This document shows, one piece after another, positions 1 through 10,598 of a stretch of 21,586 nt of DNA. Made by a program: the position numbers and the translations under genes. Position 1 is the stretch's first letter; each line of letters opens with the position of its first letter. Origin of the DNA: Utricularia gibba (taxonomy: Eukaryota; Streptophyta; Magnoliopsida; Lamiales; Lentibulariaceae); contig NEEC01000279.1 of assembly GCA_002189035.1 (NCBI GenBank), positions 1-21,586 on the forward strand, read 5' to 3'. Below the pieces are notes generated by a model that was not told the origin of the DNA, ran no database searches, and saw nothing but the letters and a program-made list of their open reading frames with translations.

Positions 1-35
1 ATACACGGCAAAAGAATCAAATAGCCACTAGAGAC
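1..35 (+). repeat. Partial monomer at left edge (B-type 3' end)
   Basis: The window opens with 'ATACACGGC', the B-type distal ending (A-type would read 'ATACAAGGC'), followed by the shared monomer end. The unit it closes is therefore probably an A unit, as in the regular alternation. Confidence 0.85.
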
Positions 36-570
36 ATGGTGTATGGGAATGGTGCATCAAGAATCAGAAGTATCATAGCAACTAATTGAATCAATCAACA
101 GCCAAAACATATGGTGTCAAACTTCATCGGATATGCGATCAAGATGGAAAAAAGTCACATGTTACATCATGAATTTCGTGGCATCACTTATCCCAACACT
201 GTTGTATACTCTGGATATGCGTAAATATTTATTTTTAATGAATCCGGTGCACGTGTGATTTTTCGGCTGCATCCCGAATGGTGATGCGCAATGAAATGAC
301 TACGTCGCACATCCTGGTCCGCGAAGCACCTCTTGCATAACATGCAGATCCTTGCTCTTCATAGCACACTGTTGGGAAGCCCTTTTCGAGCTCCAAGTAT
401 TATAATTTGGAGTTACGTTTGTCCGATAACTGTGGACATATTAAAAAGGGCCACAACGAAAGGTGTCTCACGTGGCATTCCGTGGTGACTGCATTTAATA
501 ATGTGCTTCATGTTCTCGAAATTGATGCGAACAACATACAAGGCAAAAGAATCAAATAGCCACTAGAGAC
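36..570 (+). repeat. B-type monomer, 535 bp
   Basis: This is a B unit with the 13-bp B insertion, and B-type sites around the CACGTG box ('AATCCGGTG', 'CGGCTGCATCCC', 'GAATGGTG'). It carries A-like 'ACTCTGG' and 'TTAATGAATCC' just before them, so the middle is a small A/B mosaic. The distal end is A-type (GGGCCAC) with one A fewer in the A-run. It is the right half of a dimer whose A partner lies left of the window. Confidence 0.9.
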
Positions 571-1623
571 ATGGTATACGGGAATGGTGCATCAAGAATC
601 AGAAGTATCATAGCAACTAAATGCATCAACATATGGTGTCAGAATTCATCTACTATGCGATCAAGTTGGAAAAAAGTCACATGCTACATCATGAATTTCG
701 TGGCATCACTTATCCCAACACTGTTATACACTCTGGATATGCGTAAATATTTATTTTTAATGAATCCCGTGCACGTGTGATTTTTAGGATGCACCCCGAA
801 TGATGATGCGCAATGAAATGACTACGTCGCACATCCTGGTCCGCGAAGCACCTCTTGCATAACATGCAGATCCTTGCTCTTCATAGCACACTGTTGGGAA
901 GCCCTTTTCGAGCTCCAAGTATTATAATTTGGAGTTACGTTTGTCCGATAACTGTGGACATATTAAAAACAAGCCACAACGAAAAGTGTCTTAGGTGTCC
1001 TTTCTTGGTGGCTGCGTCTAAGAATGTGCTTCTCGTTCTCGACATTGATGCAAATGGGATACACGGCAAAAGAATCAAATAGCCACTAGAGACATGGTGT
1101 ATGGGAATGGTGCATCAAGAATCAGAAGTATCATAGCAACTAATTGAATCAATCAACAGCCAAAACATATGGTGTCAAACTTCATCGGATATGCGATCAA
1201 GATGGAAAAAAGTCACATGTTACATCATGAATTTCGTGGCATCACTTATCCCAATGTTTATACACTCTGGATATGCGTAAATATTTATTTTTAACAAATC
1301 CCGTGCACGTGTGATTTTTAGGATGCACCCCGAATGGTGATGCGCAATGAAATGACTACGTCGCACATCCTGGTCGCGAAGCACCTCTTGCATAACATGC
1401 AGATCCTTGCTCTTCATAGCAACTGTTGGGAAGCCCTTTTCGAGCTCCAAGTATTATATTTGGAGTTACGTTTGTCCGATAACTGTGGACATATTAAAAA
1501 GGGCCACAACGAAAGGTGTCTCACGTGGCATTCCGTGGTGACTGCATTTAATAATGTGCTTCATGTTCTCGAAATTGATGCGAACAACATACAAGGCAAA
1601 AGAATCAAATAGCCACTAGAGAC
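571..1623 (+). repeat. AB dimer 1 (A 571-1093, B 1094-1623)
   Basis: The A half is the standard 523 bp. The B half is 530 bp, six short of standard. Its losses are 'CCCAATGTTTATAC' in place of 'CCCAACACTG...', single-C 'GGTCGCG', 'AGCAACTG' for 'AGCACACTG', one A from the dyad loop and one from the A-run. The region around CACGTG mixes B-type 'ACAAATCC' with A-type 'TAGGATGCACCCC' and B-type 'GAATGGTG'. It shares 'GGTCGCG' and the 'AATGTT' change with the B units at 18507 and 21117. Confidence 0.92.
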
Positions 1624-2682
1624 ATGGTATACGGGAATGGTGCATCAAGAATCAGAAGTATCATAGCAACTAAATGCATCAACATATGGTGTCAGAATTC
1701 ATCTACTATGCGATCAAGTTGGAAAAAAGTCACATGCTACATCATGAATTTCGTGGCATCACTTATCCCAACACTGTTATACACTCTGGATATGCGTAAA
1801 TATTTATTTTTAATGAATCCCGTGCACGTGTGATTTTTAGGATGCACCCCGAATGATGATGCGCAATGAAATGACTACGTCGCACATCCTGGTCCGCGAA
1901 GCACCTCTTGCATAACATGCAGATCCTTGCTCTTCATAGCACACTGTTGGGAAGCCCTTTTCGAGCTCCAAGTATTATAATTTGGAGTTACGTTTGTCCG
2001 ATAACTGTGGACATATTAAAAACAAGCCACAACGAAAAGTGTCTTAGGTGTCCTTTCTTGGTGGCTGCGTCTAAGAATGTGCTTCTCGTTCTCGACATTG
2101 ATGCAAATGGGATACACGGCAAAAGAATCAAATAGCCACTAGAGACATGGTGTATGGGAATGGTGCATCAAGAATCAGAAGTATCATAGCAACTAATTGA
2201 ATCAATCAACAGCCAAAACATATGGTGTCAAACTTCATCGGATATGCGATCAAGATGGAAAAAAGTCACATGTTACATCATGAATTTCGTGGCATCACTT
2301 ATCCCAACACTGTTGTATACTCAGGATATGCGTAAATATTTATTTTTAACAAATCCGGTGCACGTGTGATTTTTCGGCTGCATCCCGAATGGTGATGCGC
2401 AATGAAATGACTACGTCGCACATCCTGGTCCGCGAAGCACCTCTTGCATAACATGCAGATCCTTGCTCTTCATAGCACACTGTTGGGAAGCCCTTTTCGA
2501 GCTCCAAGTATTATAATTTGGAGTTACGTTTGTCCGATAACTGTGGACATATTAAAAAAGGGCCACAACGAAAGGTGTCTCACGTGGCATTCCGTGGTGA
2601 CTGCATTTAATAATGTGCTTCATGTTCTCGAAATTGATGCGAACAACATACAAGGCAAAAGAATCAAATAGCCACTAGAGAC
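1624..2682 (+). repeat. AB dimer 2, standard form (A 1624-2146, B 2147-2682)
   Basis: Both halves are full length (523 + 536 = 1,059 bp) and every A/B-diagnostic site has the expected state. The B half has 'TACTCAGG', 'ACAAATCCGGTG', 'CGGCTGCATCCC' and 'GAATGGTG'. I use this dimer, with those at 7429 and 13240, as the reference for describing the others. Confidence 0.95.
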
Positions 2683-3734
2683 ATGGTATACGGGAATGGT
2701 GCATCAAGAATCAGAAGTATCATAGCAACTAAATGCATCAACATATGGTGTCAGAATTCATCTACTATGCGATCAAGTTGGAAAAAAGTCACATGCTACA
2801 TCATGAATTTCGTGGCATCACTTATCCCAACACTGTTATACACTCTGGATATGCGTAAATATTTATTTTTAATGAATCCCGTGCACGTGTGATTTTTAGG
2901 ATGCACCCCGAATGATGATGCGCAATGAAATGACTACGTCGCACATCCTGGTCCGCGAAGCACCTCTTGCATAACATGCAGATCCTTGCTCTTCATAGCA
3001 CACTGTTGGGAAGCCCTTTTCGAGCTCCAAGTATTATAATTTGGAGTTACGTTTGTCCGATAACTGTGGACATATTAAAAACAAGCCACAACGAAAAGTG
3101 TCTTAGGTGTCCTTTCTTGGTGGCTGCGTCTAAGAATGTGCTTCTCGTTCTCGACATTGATGCAAATGGGATACACGGCAAAAGAATCAAATAGCCACTA
3201 GAGACATGGTGTATGGGAATGGTGCATCAAGAATCAGAAGTATCATAGCAACTAATTGAATCAATCAACAGCCAAAACATATGGTGTCAAACTTCATCGG
3301 ATATGCGATCAAGATGGAAAAAAGTCACATGTTACATCATGAATTTCGTGGCATCACTTATCCCAACACTGTTATACACTCTGGATATGCGTAAATATTT
3401 ATTTTTAATGAATCCGTGCACGTGTGATTTTTAGGATGCACCCCCGAATGATGATGCGCAATGAAATGACTACGTCGCACATCCTGGTCCGCGAAGCACC
3501 TCTTGCATAACATGCAGATCCTTGCTCTTCATAGCACACTGTTGGGAAGCCCTTTCGAGCTCCAAGTATTATAATTTGGAGTTACGTTTGTCCGATAACT
3601 GTGGACATATTAAAAAAGGCCACAACGAAAGGTGTCTCAGATTCCGTGGTGACTGCATTTAATAATGTGCTTCATGTTCTCGAAATTGATGCGAACAACA
3701 TACAAGGCAAAAGAATCAAATAGCCACTAGAGAC
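2683..3734 (+). repeat. AB dimer 3 (A 2683-3205, B 3206-3734)
   Basis: The A half is the standard 523 bp. The B half (529 bp) starts as B but switches to A-type from 'TTATACACTCTGG' through 'TAGGATGCACC' and 'GAATGATG', so it looks like a conversion or crossover product. It also has one extra C ('GCACCCCCG'), one lost at 'AATCCGTG', a shortened T-run before the SacI site, GG for GGG, and 'CTCAGATTCC', a 5-bp loss where A and B differ heavily. Confidence 0.92.
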
Positions 3735-4792
3735 ATGGTATACGGGAATGGTGCATCAAGAATCAGAAGTATCATAGCAACTAAATGCATCAACATATGG
3801 TGTCAGAATTCATCTACTATGCGATCAAGTTGGAAAAAAGTCACATGCTACATCATGAATTTCGTGGCATCACTTATCCCAACACTGTTATACACTCTGG
3901 ATATGCGTAAATATTTATTTTTAATGAATCCGTGCACGTGTGATTTTTAGGATGCACCCCGAATGATGATGCGCAATGAAATGACTACGTCGCACATCCT
4001 GGTCCGCGAAGCACCTCTTGCATAACATGCAGATCCTTGCTCTTCATAGCACACTGTTGGGAAGCCCTTTTCGAGCTCCAAGTATTATAATTTGGAGTTA
4101 CGTTTGTCCGATAACTGTGGACATATTAAAAACAAGCCACAACGAAAAGTGTCTTAGGTGTCCTTTCTTGGTGGCTGCGTCTAAGAATGTGCTTCTCGTT
4201 CTCGACATTGATGCAAATGGGATACACGGCAAAAGAATCAAATAGCCACTAGAGACATGGTGTATGGGAATGGTGCATCAAGAATCAGAAGTATCATAGC
4301 AACTAATTGAATCAATCAACAGCCAAAACATATGGTGTCAAACTTCATCGGATATGCGATCAAGATGGAAAAAAGTCACATGTTACATCATGAATTTCGT
4401 GGCATCACTTATCCCAACACTGTTGTATACTCAGGATATGCGTAAATATTATTTTTTAACAAATCCGGTGCACGTGTGATTTTTCGGCTGCATCCCGAAT
4501 GGTGATGCGCAATGAAATGACTACGTCGCACATCCTGGTCCGCGAAGCACCTCTTGCATAACATGCAGATCCTTGCTCTTCATAGCACACTGTTGGGAAG
4601 CCCTTTTCGAGCTCCAAGTATTATAATTTGGAGTTACGTTTGTCCGATAACTGTGGACATATTAAAAAACAAGCCACAACGAAAGTGTCTTAGGTGTCCT
4701 TTCTTGGTGGCTGCGTCTAAGAATGTGCTTCTCGTTCTCGACATTGATGCAAATGGGATACACGGCAAAAGAATCAAATAGCCACTAGAGAC
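3735..4792 (+). repeat. AB dimer 4 ending in a B-type flank (A 3735-4256, B 4257-4792)
   Basis: The A half is 522 bp, lacking the base that distinguishes A ('CCCGTG') from B ('CCGGTG'). The B half is 536 bp but ends with B-type flank ('CAAGCC', 'GGGATACACGGC') instead of the usual A-type flank. The next unit is therefore also B: this is the first register shift. A T in the poly-T stretch near 4451 is displaced compared with all other units. Confidence 0.92.
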
Positions 4793-5320
4793 ATGGTGTA
4801 TGGGAATGGTGCATCAAGAATCAGAAGTATCATAGCAAATTGAATCAATCAACAGCCAAAACATATGGTGTCAAACTTCATCGATATGCGATCAAGATGG
4901 AAAAAAGTCACATGTTACATCATGAATTTCGTGGCATCACTTATCCCAACACTGTTGTATACTCTGGATATGCGTAAATATTTATTTTTAATGAATCCGG
5001 TGCACGTGTGATTTTTCGGATGCACCCGAATGATGATGCGCAATGAAATGACTACGTCGCACATCCTGGTCCGCGAAGCACCTCTTGCATAACATGCAGA
5101 TCCTTGCTCTTCATAGCACACTGTTGGGAAGCCCTTTTCGAGCTCCAAGTATTATAATTTGGAGTTACGTTTGTCCGATAACTGTGGACATATTAAAAAA
5201 GGGCCACAACGAAAGGTGTCTCACGTGGCATTCCGTGGTGTGCATTTAATAATGTGCTTCATGTTCTCGAAATTGATGCGAAAACATACAAGGCAAAAGA
5301 ATCAAATAGCCACTAGAGAC
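4793..5320 (+). repeat. Extra B-type monomer after B-B junction 1, 528 bp
   Basis: This B unit directly follows another B. It is eight bases short: 'GCAAATTG' for 'GCAACTAATTG', 'CATCGATATG' for 'CATCGGATATG', 'GCACCCGAATG', 'GGTGTGCATT' for 'GGTGACTGCATT', and 'GCGAAAACATAC' for 'GCGAACAACATAC'. Most of these fall on A/B-variable positions. The distal flank is A-type, so alternation resumes after it. Confidence 0.9.
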
Positions 5321-6373
5321 ATGGTATACGGGAATGGTGCATCAAGAATCAGAAGTATCATAGCAACTAAATGCATCAACATATGGTGTCAGAATTCATC
5401 TACTATGCGATCAAGTTGGAAAAAAGTCACATGCTACATCATGAATTTCGTGGCATCACTTATCCCAACACTGTTATACACTCTGGATATGCGTAAATAT
5501 TTATTTTTAATGAATCCCGTGCACGTGTGATTTTTAGGATGCACCCGAATGATGATGCGCAATGAAATGACTACGTCGCACATCCTGGTCCGCGAAGCAC
5601 CTCTTGCATAACATGCAGATCCTTGCTCTTCATAGCACACTGTTGGGAAGCCCTTTTCGAGCTCCAAGTATTATAATTTGGAGTTACGTTTGTCCGATAA
5701 CTGTGGACATATTAAAAACAAGCCACAACGAAAGTGTCTTAGGTGTCCTTTCTTGGTGCTGCGTCTAAGAATGTGCTTCTCGTTCTCGACATTGATGCAA
5801 ATGGGATACACGGCAAAAGAATCAAATAGCCACTAGAGACATGGTGTATGGGAATGGTGCATCAAGAATCAGAAGTATCATAGCAACTAATTGAATCAAT
5901 CAACAGCCAAAACATATGGTGTCAAACTTCATCGGATATGCGATCAAGATGGAAAAAAGTCACATGTTACATCATGAATTTCGTGGCATCACTTATCCAA
6001 CACTGTTATATACTCTGGATATGCGTAAATATTTATTTTTAATGAATCCGTGCACGTGTGATTTTTAGGATGCACCCCGAATGATGATGCGCAATGAAAT
6101 GACTACGTCGCACATCCTGGTCCGCGAAGCACCTCTTGCATAACATGCAGATCCTTGCTCTTCATAGCACACTGTTGGGAAGCCCTTTTCGAGCTCCAAG
6201 TATTATAATTTGGAGTTACGTTTGTCCGATAACTGTGGACATATTAAAAAGGGCCACAACGAAAGGTGTCTCACGTGGCATTCCGTGGTGACTGCATTTA
6301 ATAATGTGCTTCATGTTCTCGAAATTGATGCGAACAACATACAAGGCAAAAGAATCAAATAGCCACTAGAGAC
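5321..6373 (+). repeat. AB dimer 5 (A 5321-5840, B 5841-6373)
   Basis: This is one of the few shortened A halves (520 bp). It lost one C at 'GCACCCGAATG', one base at 'CGAAAGTG' (A-type GG versus B-type AAG) and one G at 'GGTGCTGCG'. All three are at or next to A/B-variable sites. The B half (533 bp) has an A-like stretch from 'GTTATATACTCTGG' to 'GAATGATG' and 'AATCCGTG'. Confidence 0.92.
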
Positions 6374-7428
6374 ATGGTATACGGGAATGGTGCATCAAGA
6401 ATCAGAAGTATCATAGCAACTAAATGCATCAACATATGGTGTCAGAATTCATCTACTATGCGATCAAGTTGGAAAAAAGTCACATGCTACATCATGAATT
6501 TCGTGGCATCACTTATCCCAACACTGTTATACACTCTGGATATGCGTAAATATTTATTTTTAATGAATCCCGTGCACGTGTGATTTTTAGGATGCACCCC
6601 GAATGATGATGCGCAATGAAATGACTACGTCGCACATCCTGGTCCGCGAAGCACCTCTTGCATAACATGCAGATCCTTGCTCTTCATAGCACACTGTTGG
6701 GAAGCCCTTTTCGAGCTCCAAGTATTATAATTTGGAGTTACGTTTGTCCGATAACTGTGGACATATTAAAAACAAGCCACAACGAAAAGTGTCTTAGGTG
6801 TCCTTTCTTGGTGGCTGCGTCTAAGAATGTGCTTCTCGTTCTCGACATTGATGCAAATGGGATACACGGCAAAAGAATCAAATAGCCACTAGAGACATGG
6901 TGTATGGGAATGGTGCATCAAGAATCAGAAGTATCATAGCAACTAATTGAATCAATCAACAGCCAAAACATATGGTGTCAAACTTCATCGGATATGCGAT
7001 CAAGATGGAAAAAAGTCACATGTTACATCATGAATTTCGTGGCATCACTTATCCCAACACTGTTGTATACTCAGGATATGCGTAAATATTTATTTTTAAC
7101 AAATCCGGTGCACGTGTGATTTTTCGGCTGCATCCCGAATGGTGATGCGCAATGAAATGACTACGTCGCACATCCTGGTCCGCGAAGCACCTCTTGCATA
7201 ACATGCAGATCCTTGCTCTTCATAGCACACTGTTGGGAAGCCCTTTTCGAGCTCCAAGTATTATAATTTGGAGTTACGTTTGTCCGATAACTGTGGACAT
7301 ATTAAAAAAGGCCACAACGAAAGGTGTCTCACGTGGCTTTCCGGTGACTGCATTTAATAATGTGCTTCATGTTCTCGAATTGATGCGAACAACATACAAG
7401 GCAAAAGAATCAAATAGCCACTAGAGAC
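6374..7428 (+). repeat. AB dimer 6 (A 6374-6896, B 6897-7428)
   Basis: The A half is the standard 523 bp. The B half (532 bp) is B-type through the CACGTG region and normal in the core. Its A-type distal flank has lost four bases: 'AAGGCC' for 'AGGGCC', 'GGCTTTCCGGTG' for 'GGCATTCCGTGGTG', and 'CTCGAATTG' for 'CTCGAAATTG'. Confidence 0.92.
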
Positions 7429-7499
7429 ATGGTATACGGGAATGGTGCATCAAGAATCAGAAGTATCATAGCAACTAAATGCATCAACATATGGTGTCA

Positions 7500-7505
7500 G
7501 AATTC
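7500..7505 (+). other. A-specific GAATTC site (representative copy)
   Basis: Type A reads 'GTCAGAATTCATC' 71 bases after its register mark; type B reads 'GTCAAACTTCATC'. The hexamer is thus a marker for A units. It is present in 17 of 18 and lost at 11128, where one base is missing. The core GAGCTC and the CATATG near the B insertion occur in both types, so the ~1.06-kb and ~0.53-kb periods have separate internal markers. Confidence 0.85.
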
Positions 7506-7629
7506 ATCTACTATGCGATCAAGTTGGAAAAAAGTCACATGCTACATCATGAATTTCGTGGCATCACTTATCCCAACACTGTTATACACTCTGGATATGC
7601 GTAAATATTTATTTTTAATGAATCCCGTG

Positions 7630-7635
7630 CACGTG
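7630..7635. other. CACGTG palindrome overlapping GTGCAC (representative copy)
   Basis: The string 'GTGCACGTGTGATTTTT' is present in each of the 41 units that reach this point, in A and B alike and even in the most eroded copies. The bases immediately before it (CCC or CCG, often reduced to CC) vary. In the B half of this dimer it lies at 8166-8171. CACGTG is the core recognised by many bHLH and bZIP factors (the plant G-box). No evidence here shows that it is bound. Confidence 0.7.
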
Positions 7636-7661
7636 TGATTTTTAGGATGCACCCCGAATGA

Positions 7662-7827
7662 TGATGCGCAATGAAATGACTACGTCGCACATCCTGGTCC
7701 GCGAAGCACCTCTTGCATAACATGCAGATCCTTGCTCTTCATAGCACACTGTTGGGAAGCCCTTTTCGAGCTCCAAGTATTATAATTTGGAGTTACGTTT
7801 GTCCGATAACTGTGGACATATTAAAAA
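7662..7827 (+). repeat. 166-bp core identical between A and B (copy in A unit)
   Basis: From just after the A/B site in 'GAATGATG/GAATGGTG' to the fifth A of 'ATTAAAAA', A and B standard units show no difference. The corresponding B copy is 8198-8363. Outside this block the two types differ at roughly 43 of about 357 aligned positions. The core holds the GAGCTC site, a TGCAT-AAC-ATGCA palindrome and the CTCCAA/TTGGAG dyad. It carries no open frame I would trust. Confidence 0.85.
7771..7792. other. Dyad, 6-bp arms and 10-nt spacer, in the invariant core (representative copy)
   Basis: CTCCAA and TTGGAG are exact reverse complements flanking the AT-rich spacer GTATTATAAT. The B copy lies at 8307-8328. 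The dyad recurs in every unit; the copies in the 1094 and 21117 units have each lost one base in or next to it. The stem is too short and the spacer too AT-rich to call a terminator or an RNA gene. Confidence 0.6.
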
Positions 7828-8000
7828 CAAGCCACAACGAAAAGTGTCTTAGGTGTCCTTTCTTGGTGGCTGCGTCTAAGAATGTGCTTCTCGTTCTCGA
7901 CATTGATGCAAATGGGATACACGGCAAAAGAATCAAATAGCCACTAGAGACATGGTGTATGGGAATGGTGCATCAAGAATCAGAAGTATCATAGCAACTA

Positions 8001-8023
8001 ATTGAATCAATCAACAGCCAAAA
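8001..8023 (+). repeat. B-specific 13-bp insertion region (representative copy)
   Basis: Between 'AGCAACTA' and 'CATATGGTG', B has 'ATTGAATCAATCAACAG' plus CCAAAA, where A has 'AATGCATCAA'. The net 13-bp gain accounts exactly for 536 versus 523 bp. The direct 'ATCAATCAA' echo suggests a small slippage duplication. The most eroded B units (17469 and 19557) have lost much of it. Confidence 0.85.
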
Positions 8024-8487
8024 CATATGGTGTCAAACTTCATCGGATATGCGATCAAGATGGAAAAAAGTCACATGTTACATCATGAATTTCGTGGCAT
8101 CACTTATCCCAACACTGTTGTATACTCAGGATATGCGTAAATATTTATTTTTAACAAATCCGGTGCACGTGTGATTTTTCGGCTGCATCCCGAATGGTGA
8201 TGCGCAATGAAATGACTACGTCGCACATCCTGGTCCGCGAAGCACCTCTTGCATAACATGCAGATCCTTGCTCTTCATAGCACACTGTTGGGAAGCCCTT
8301 TTCGAGCTCCAAGTATTATAATTTGGAGTTACGTTTGTCCGATAACTGTGGACATATTAAAAAAGGGCCACAACGAAAGGTGTCTCACGTGGCATTCCGT
8401 GGTGACTGCATTTAATAATGTGCTTCATGTTCTCGAAATTGATGCGAACAACATACAAGGCAAAAGAATCAAATAGCCACTAGAGAC

Positions 8488-9544
8488 ATGGTATACGGGA
8501 ATGGTGCATCAAGAATCAGAAGTATCATAGCAACTAAATGCATCAACATATGGTGTCAGAATTCATCTACTATGCGATCAAGTTGGAAAAAAGTCACATG
8601 CTACATCATGAATTTCGTGGCATCACTTATCCCAACACTGTTATACACTCTGGATATGCGTAAATATTTATTTTTAATGAATCCCGTGCACGTGTGATTT
8701 TTAGGATGCACCCCGAATGATGATGCGCAATGAAATGACTACGTCGCACATCCTGGTCCGCGAAGCACCTCTTGCATAACATGCAGATCCTTGCTCTTCA
8801 TAGCACACTGTTGGGAAGCCCTTTTCGAGCTCCAAGTATTATAATTTGGAGTTACGTTTGTCCGATAACTGTGGACATATTAAAAACAAGCCACAACGAA
8901 AAGTGTCTTAGGTGTCCTTTCTTGGTGGCTGCGTCTAAGAATGTGCTTCTCGTTCTCGACATTGATGCAAATGGGATACACGGCAAAAGAATCAAATAGC
9001 CACTAGAGACATGGTGTATGGGAATGGTGCATCAAGAATCAGAAGTATCATAGCAACTAATTGAATCAATCAACAGCCAAAACATATGGTGTCAAACTTC
9101 ATCGGATATGCGATCAAGATGGAAAAAAGTCACATGTTACATCATGAATTTCGTGGCATCACTTATCCCAACACTGTTGTATACTCAGGATATGCGTAAA
9201 TATTTATTTTTAACAAATCCGTGCACGTGTGATTTTTCGGATGCACCCCGAATGGTGATGCGCAATGAAATGACTACGTCGCACATCCTGGTCCGCGAAG
9301 CACCTCTTGCATAACATGCAGATCCTTGCTCTTCATAGCACACTGTTGGGAAGCCCTTTCGAGCTCCAAGTATTATAATTTGGAGTTACGTTTGTCCGAT
9401 AACTGTGGACATATTAAAAAAGGGCCACAACGAAAGGTGTCTCACGTGGCATTCCGTGGTGACTGCATTTAATAATGTGCTTCATGTTCTCGAAATTGAT
9501 GCGAACAACATACAAGGCAAAAGAATCAAATAGCCACTAGAGAC
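8488..9544 (+). repeat. AB dimer 8 (A 8488-9010, B 9011-9544)
   Basis: The A half is the standard 523 bp. The B half (534 bp) has 'AATCCGTG', a mosaic 'CGGATGCACCCC' (B at the first site, A at the next two) followed by B-type 'GAATGGTG', and a T lost before GAGCTC. The distal flank is normal A-type. Confidence 0.92.
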
Positions 9545-10598
9545 ATGGTATACGGGAATGGTGCATCAAGAATCAGAAGTATCATAGCAACTAAATGCAT
9601 CAACATATGGTGTCAGAATTCATCTACTATGCGATCAAGTTGGAAAAAAGTCACATGCTACATCATGAATTTCGTGGCATCACTTATCCCAACACTGTTA
9701 TACACTCTGGATATGCGTAAATATTTATTTTTAATGAATCCCGTGCACGTGTGATTTTTAGGATGCACCCCGAATGATGATGCGCAATGAAATGACTACG
9801 TCGCACATCCTGGTCCGCGAAGCACCTCTTGCATAACATGCAGATCCTTGCTCTTCATAGCACACTGTTGGGAAGCCCTTTTCGAGCTCCAAGTATTATA
9901 ATTTGGAGTTACGTTTGTCCGATAACTGTGGACATATTAAAAACAAGCCACAACGAAAAGTGTCTTAGGTGTCCTTTCTTGGTGGCTGCGTCTAAGAATG
10001 TGCTTCTCGTTCTCGACATTGATGCAAATGGGATACACGGCAAAAGAATCAAATAGCCACTAGAGACATGGTGTATGGGAATGGTGCATCAAGAATCAGA
10101 AGTATCATAGCAACTAATTGAATCAATCAACAGCCAAAACATATGGTGTCAAACTTCATCGGATATGCGATCAAGATGGAAAAAAGTCACATGTTACATC
10201 ATGAATTTCGTGGCATCACTTATCCCAACACTGTTGTATACTCAGGATATGCGTAAATATTTATTTTTAACAAATCCCGTGCACGTGTGATTTTTCGGCT
10301 GCACCCGAATGGTGATGCGCAATGAAATGACTACGTCGCACATCCTGGTCCGCGAAGCACCTCTTGCATAACATGCAGATCCTTGCTCTTCATAGCACAC
10401 TGTTGGGAAGCCCTTTTCGAGCTCCAAGTATTATAATTTGGAGTTACGTTTGTCCGATAACTGTGGACATATTAAAAACAAGCCACAACGAAAAGTGTCT
10501 TAGGTGTCCTTTCTTGGTGGCTGCGTCTAAGAATGTGCTTCATGTTCTCGACATTGATGCAAAATACACGGCAAAAGAATCAAATAGCCACTAGAGAC
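9545..10598 (+). repeat. AB dimer 9 ending in a chimeric B-type flank (A 9545-10067, B 10068-10598)
   Basis: The A half is the standard 523 bp. The B half (531 bp) carries 'CAAGCC...AAAAGTGTCTTAGG' (B-type), then A-type 'CTTCATGTTCTC', then B-type 'GACATTG'. It ends with a shortened 'GCAAAATACACGG' in place of 'GCAAATGGGATACACGG'. The B-type ending makes this the second B-B junction. 'GCACCCGAATG' is also one base short. Confidence 0.9.

Larger units (their letters stand above)
7429..8487 (+). repeat. AB dimer 7, standard form (A 7429-7951, B 7952-8487)
   Basis: Full length (523 + 536 bp), with the same diagnostic states as the dimer at 1624. The conserved sub-elements of the monomer are annotated below on this copy. 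Confidence 0.95.

Noticed and set aside
240-260. tRNA B-box or Pol III promoter near 'AATCCCGTGCACG'
   Set aside because: No GGTTCGAATCC-like B box, no A box at the right spacing, and no cloverleaf could be drawn.
391-412. Rho-independent terminator from the CTCCAA/TTGGAG dyad
   Set aside because: Weak six-base stem, ten-base AT-rich loop, no following T-run, and a non-bacterial context.
560-585. CENP-B-box-like site near 'TATACGGGAA'
   Set aside because: The CGGG half and the middle A are present in A units but the required TTCG half is absent, so it fails the known motif.
571-700. Internal ~50-bp duplication ('ATGGTGCATCAAGAATC' versus 'ATGGTGTCAGAATTCATC')
   Set aside because: The similarity is short and needs gaps; it does not extend, so chance is as likely.
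571-780. Recurring 69-codon open frame at the start of each A unit
   Set aside because: It repeats only because the DNA repeats. It has no plausible initiation context or domain, B units break the frame, and it ends within the variable zone. Coding is not supported.
855-1082. Recurring 75-codon open frame spanning core and distal flank
   Set aside because: The A and B versions change many residues, length and frame freely, small indels fuse or break it, and no protein family is recognised. It is a chance frame in satellite DNA.
1220-1450. Minus-strand frames of 61-77 codons beginning MELEKGFPTV
   Set aside because: They are antisense to the same repeat, vary with every small indel, and show no domain.
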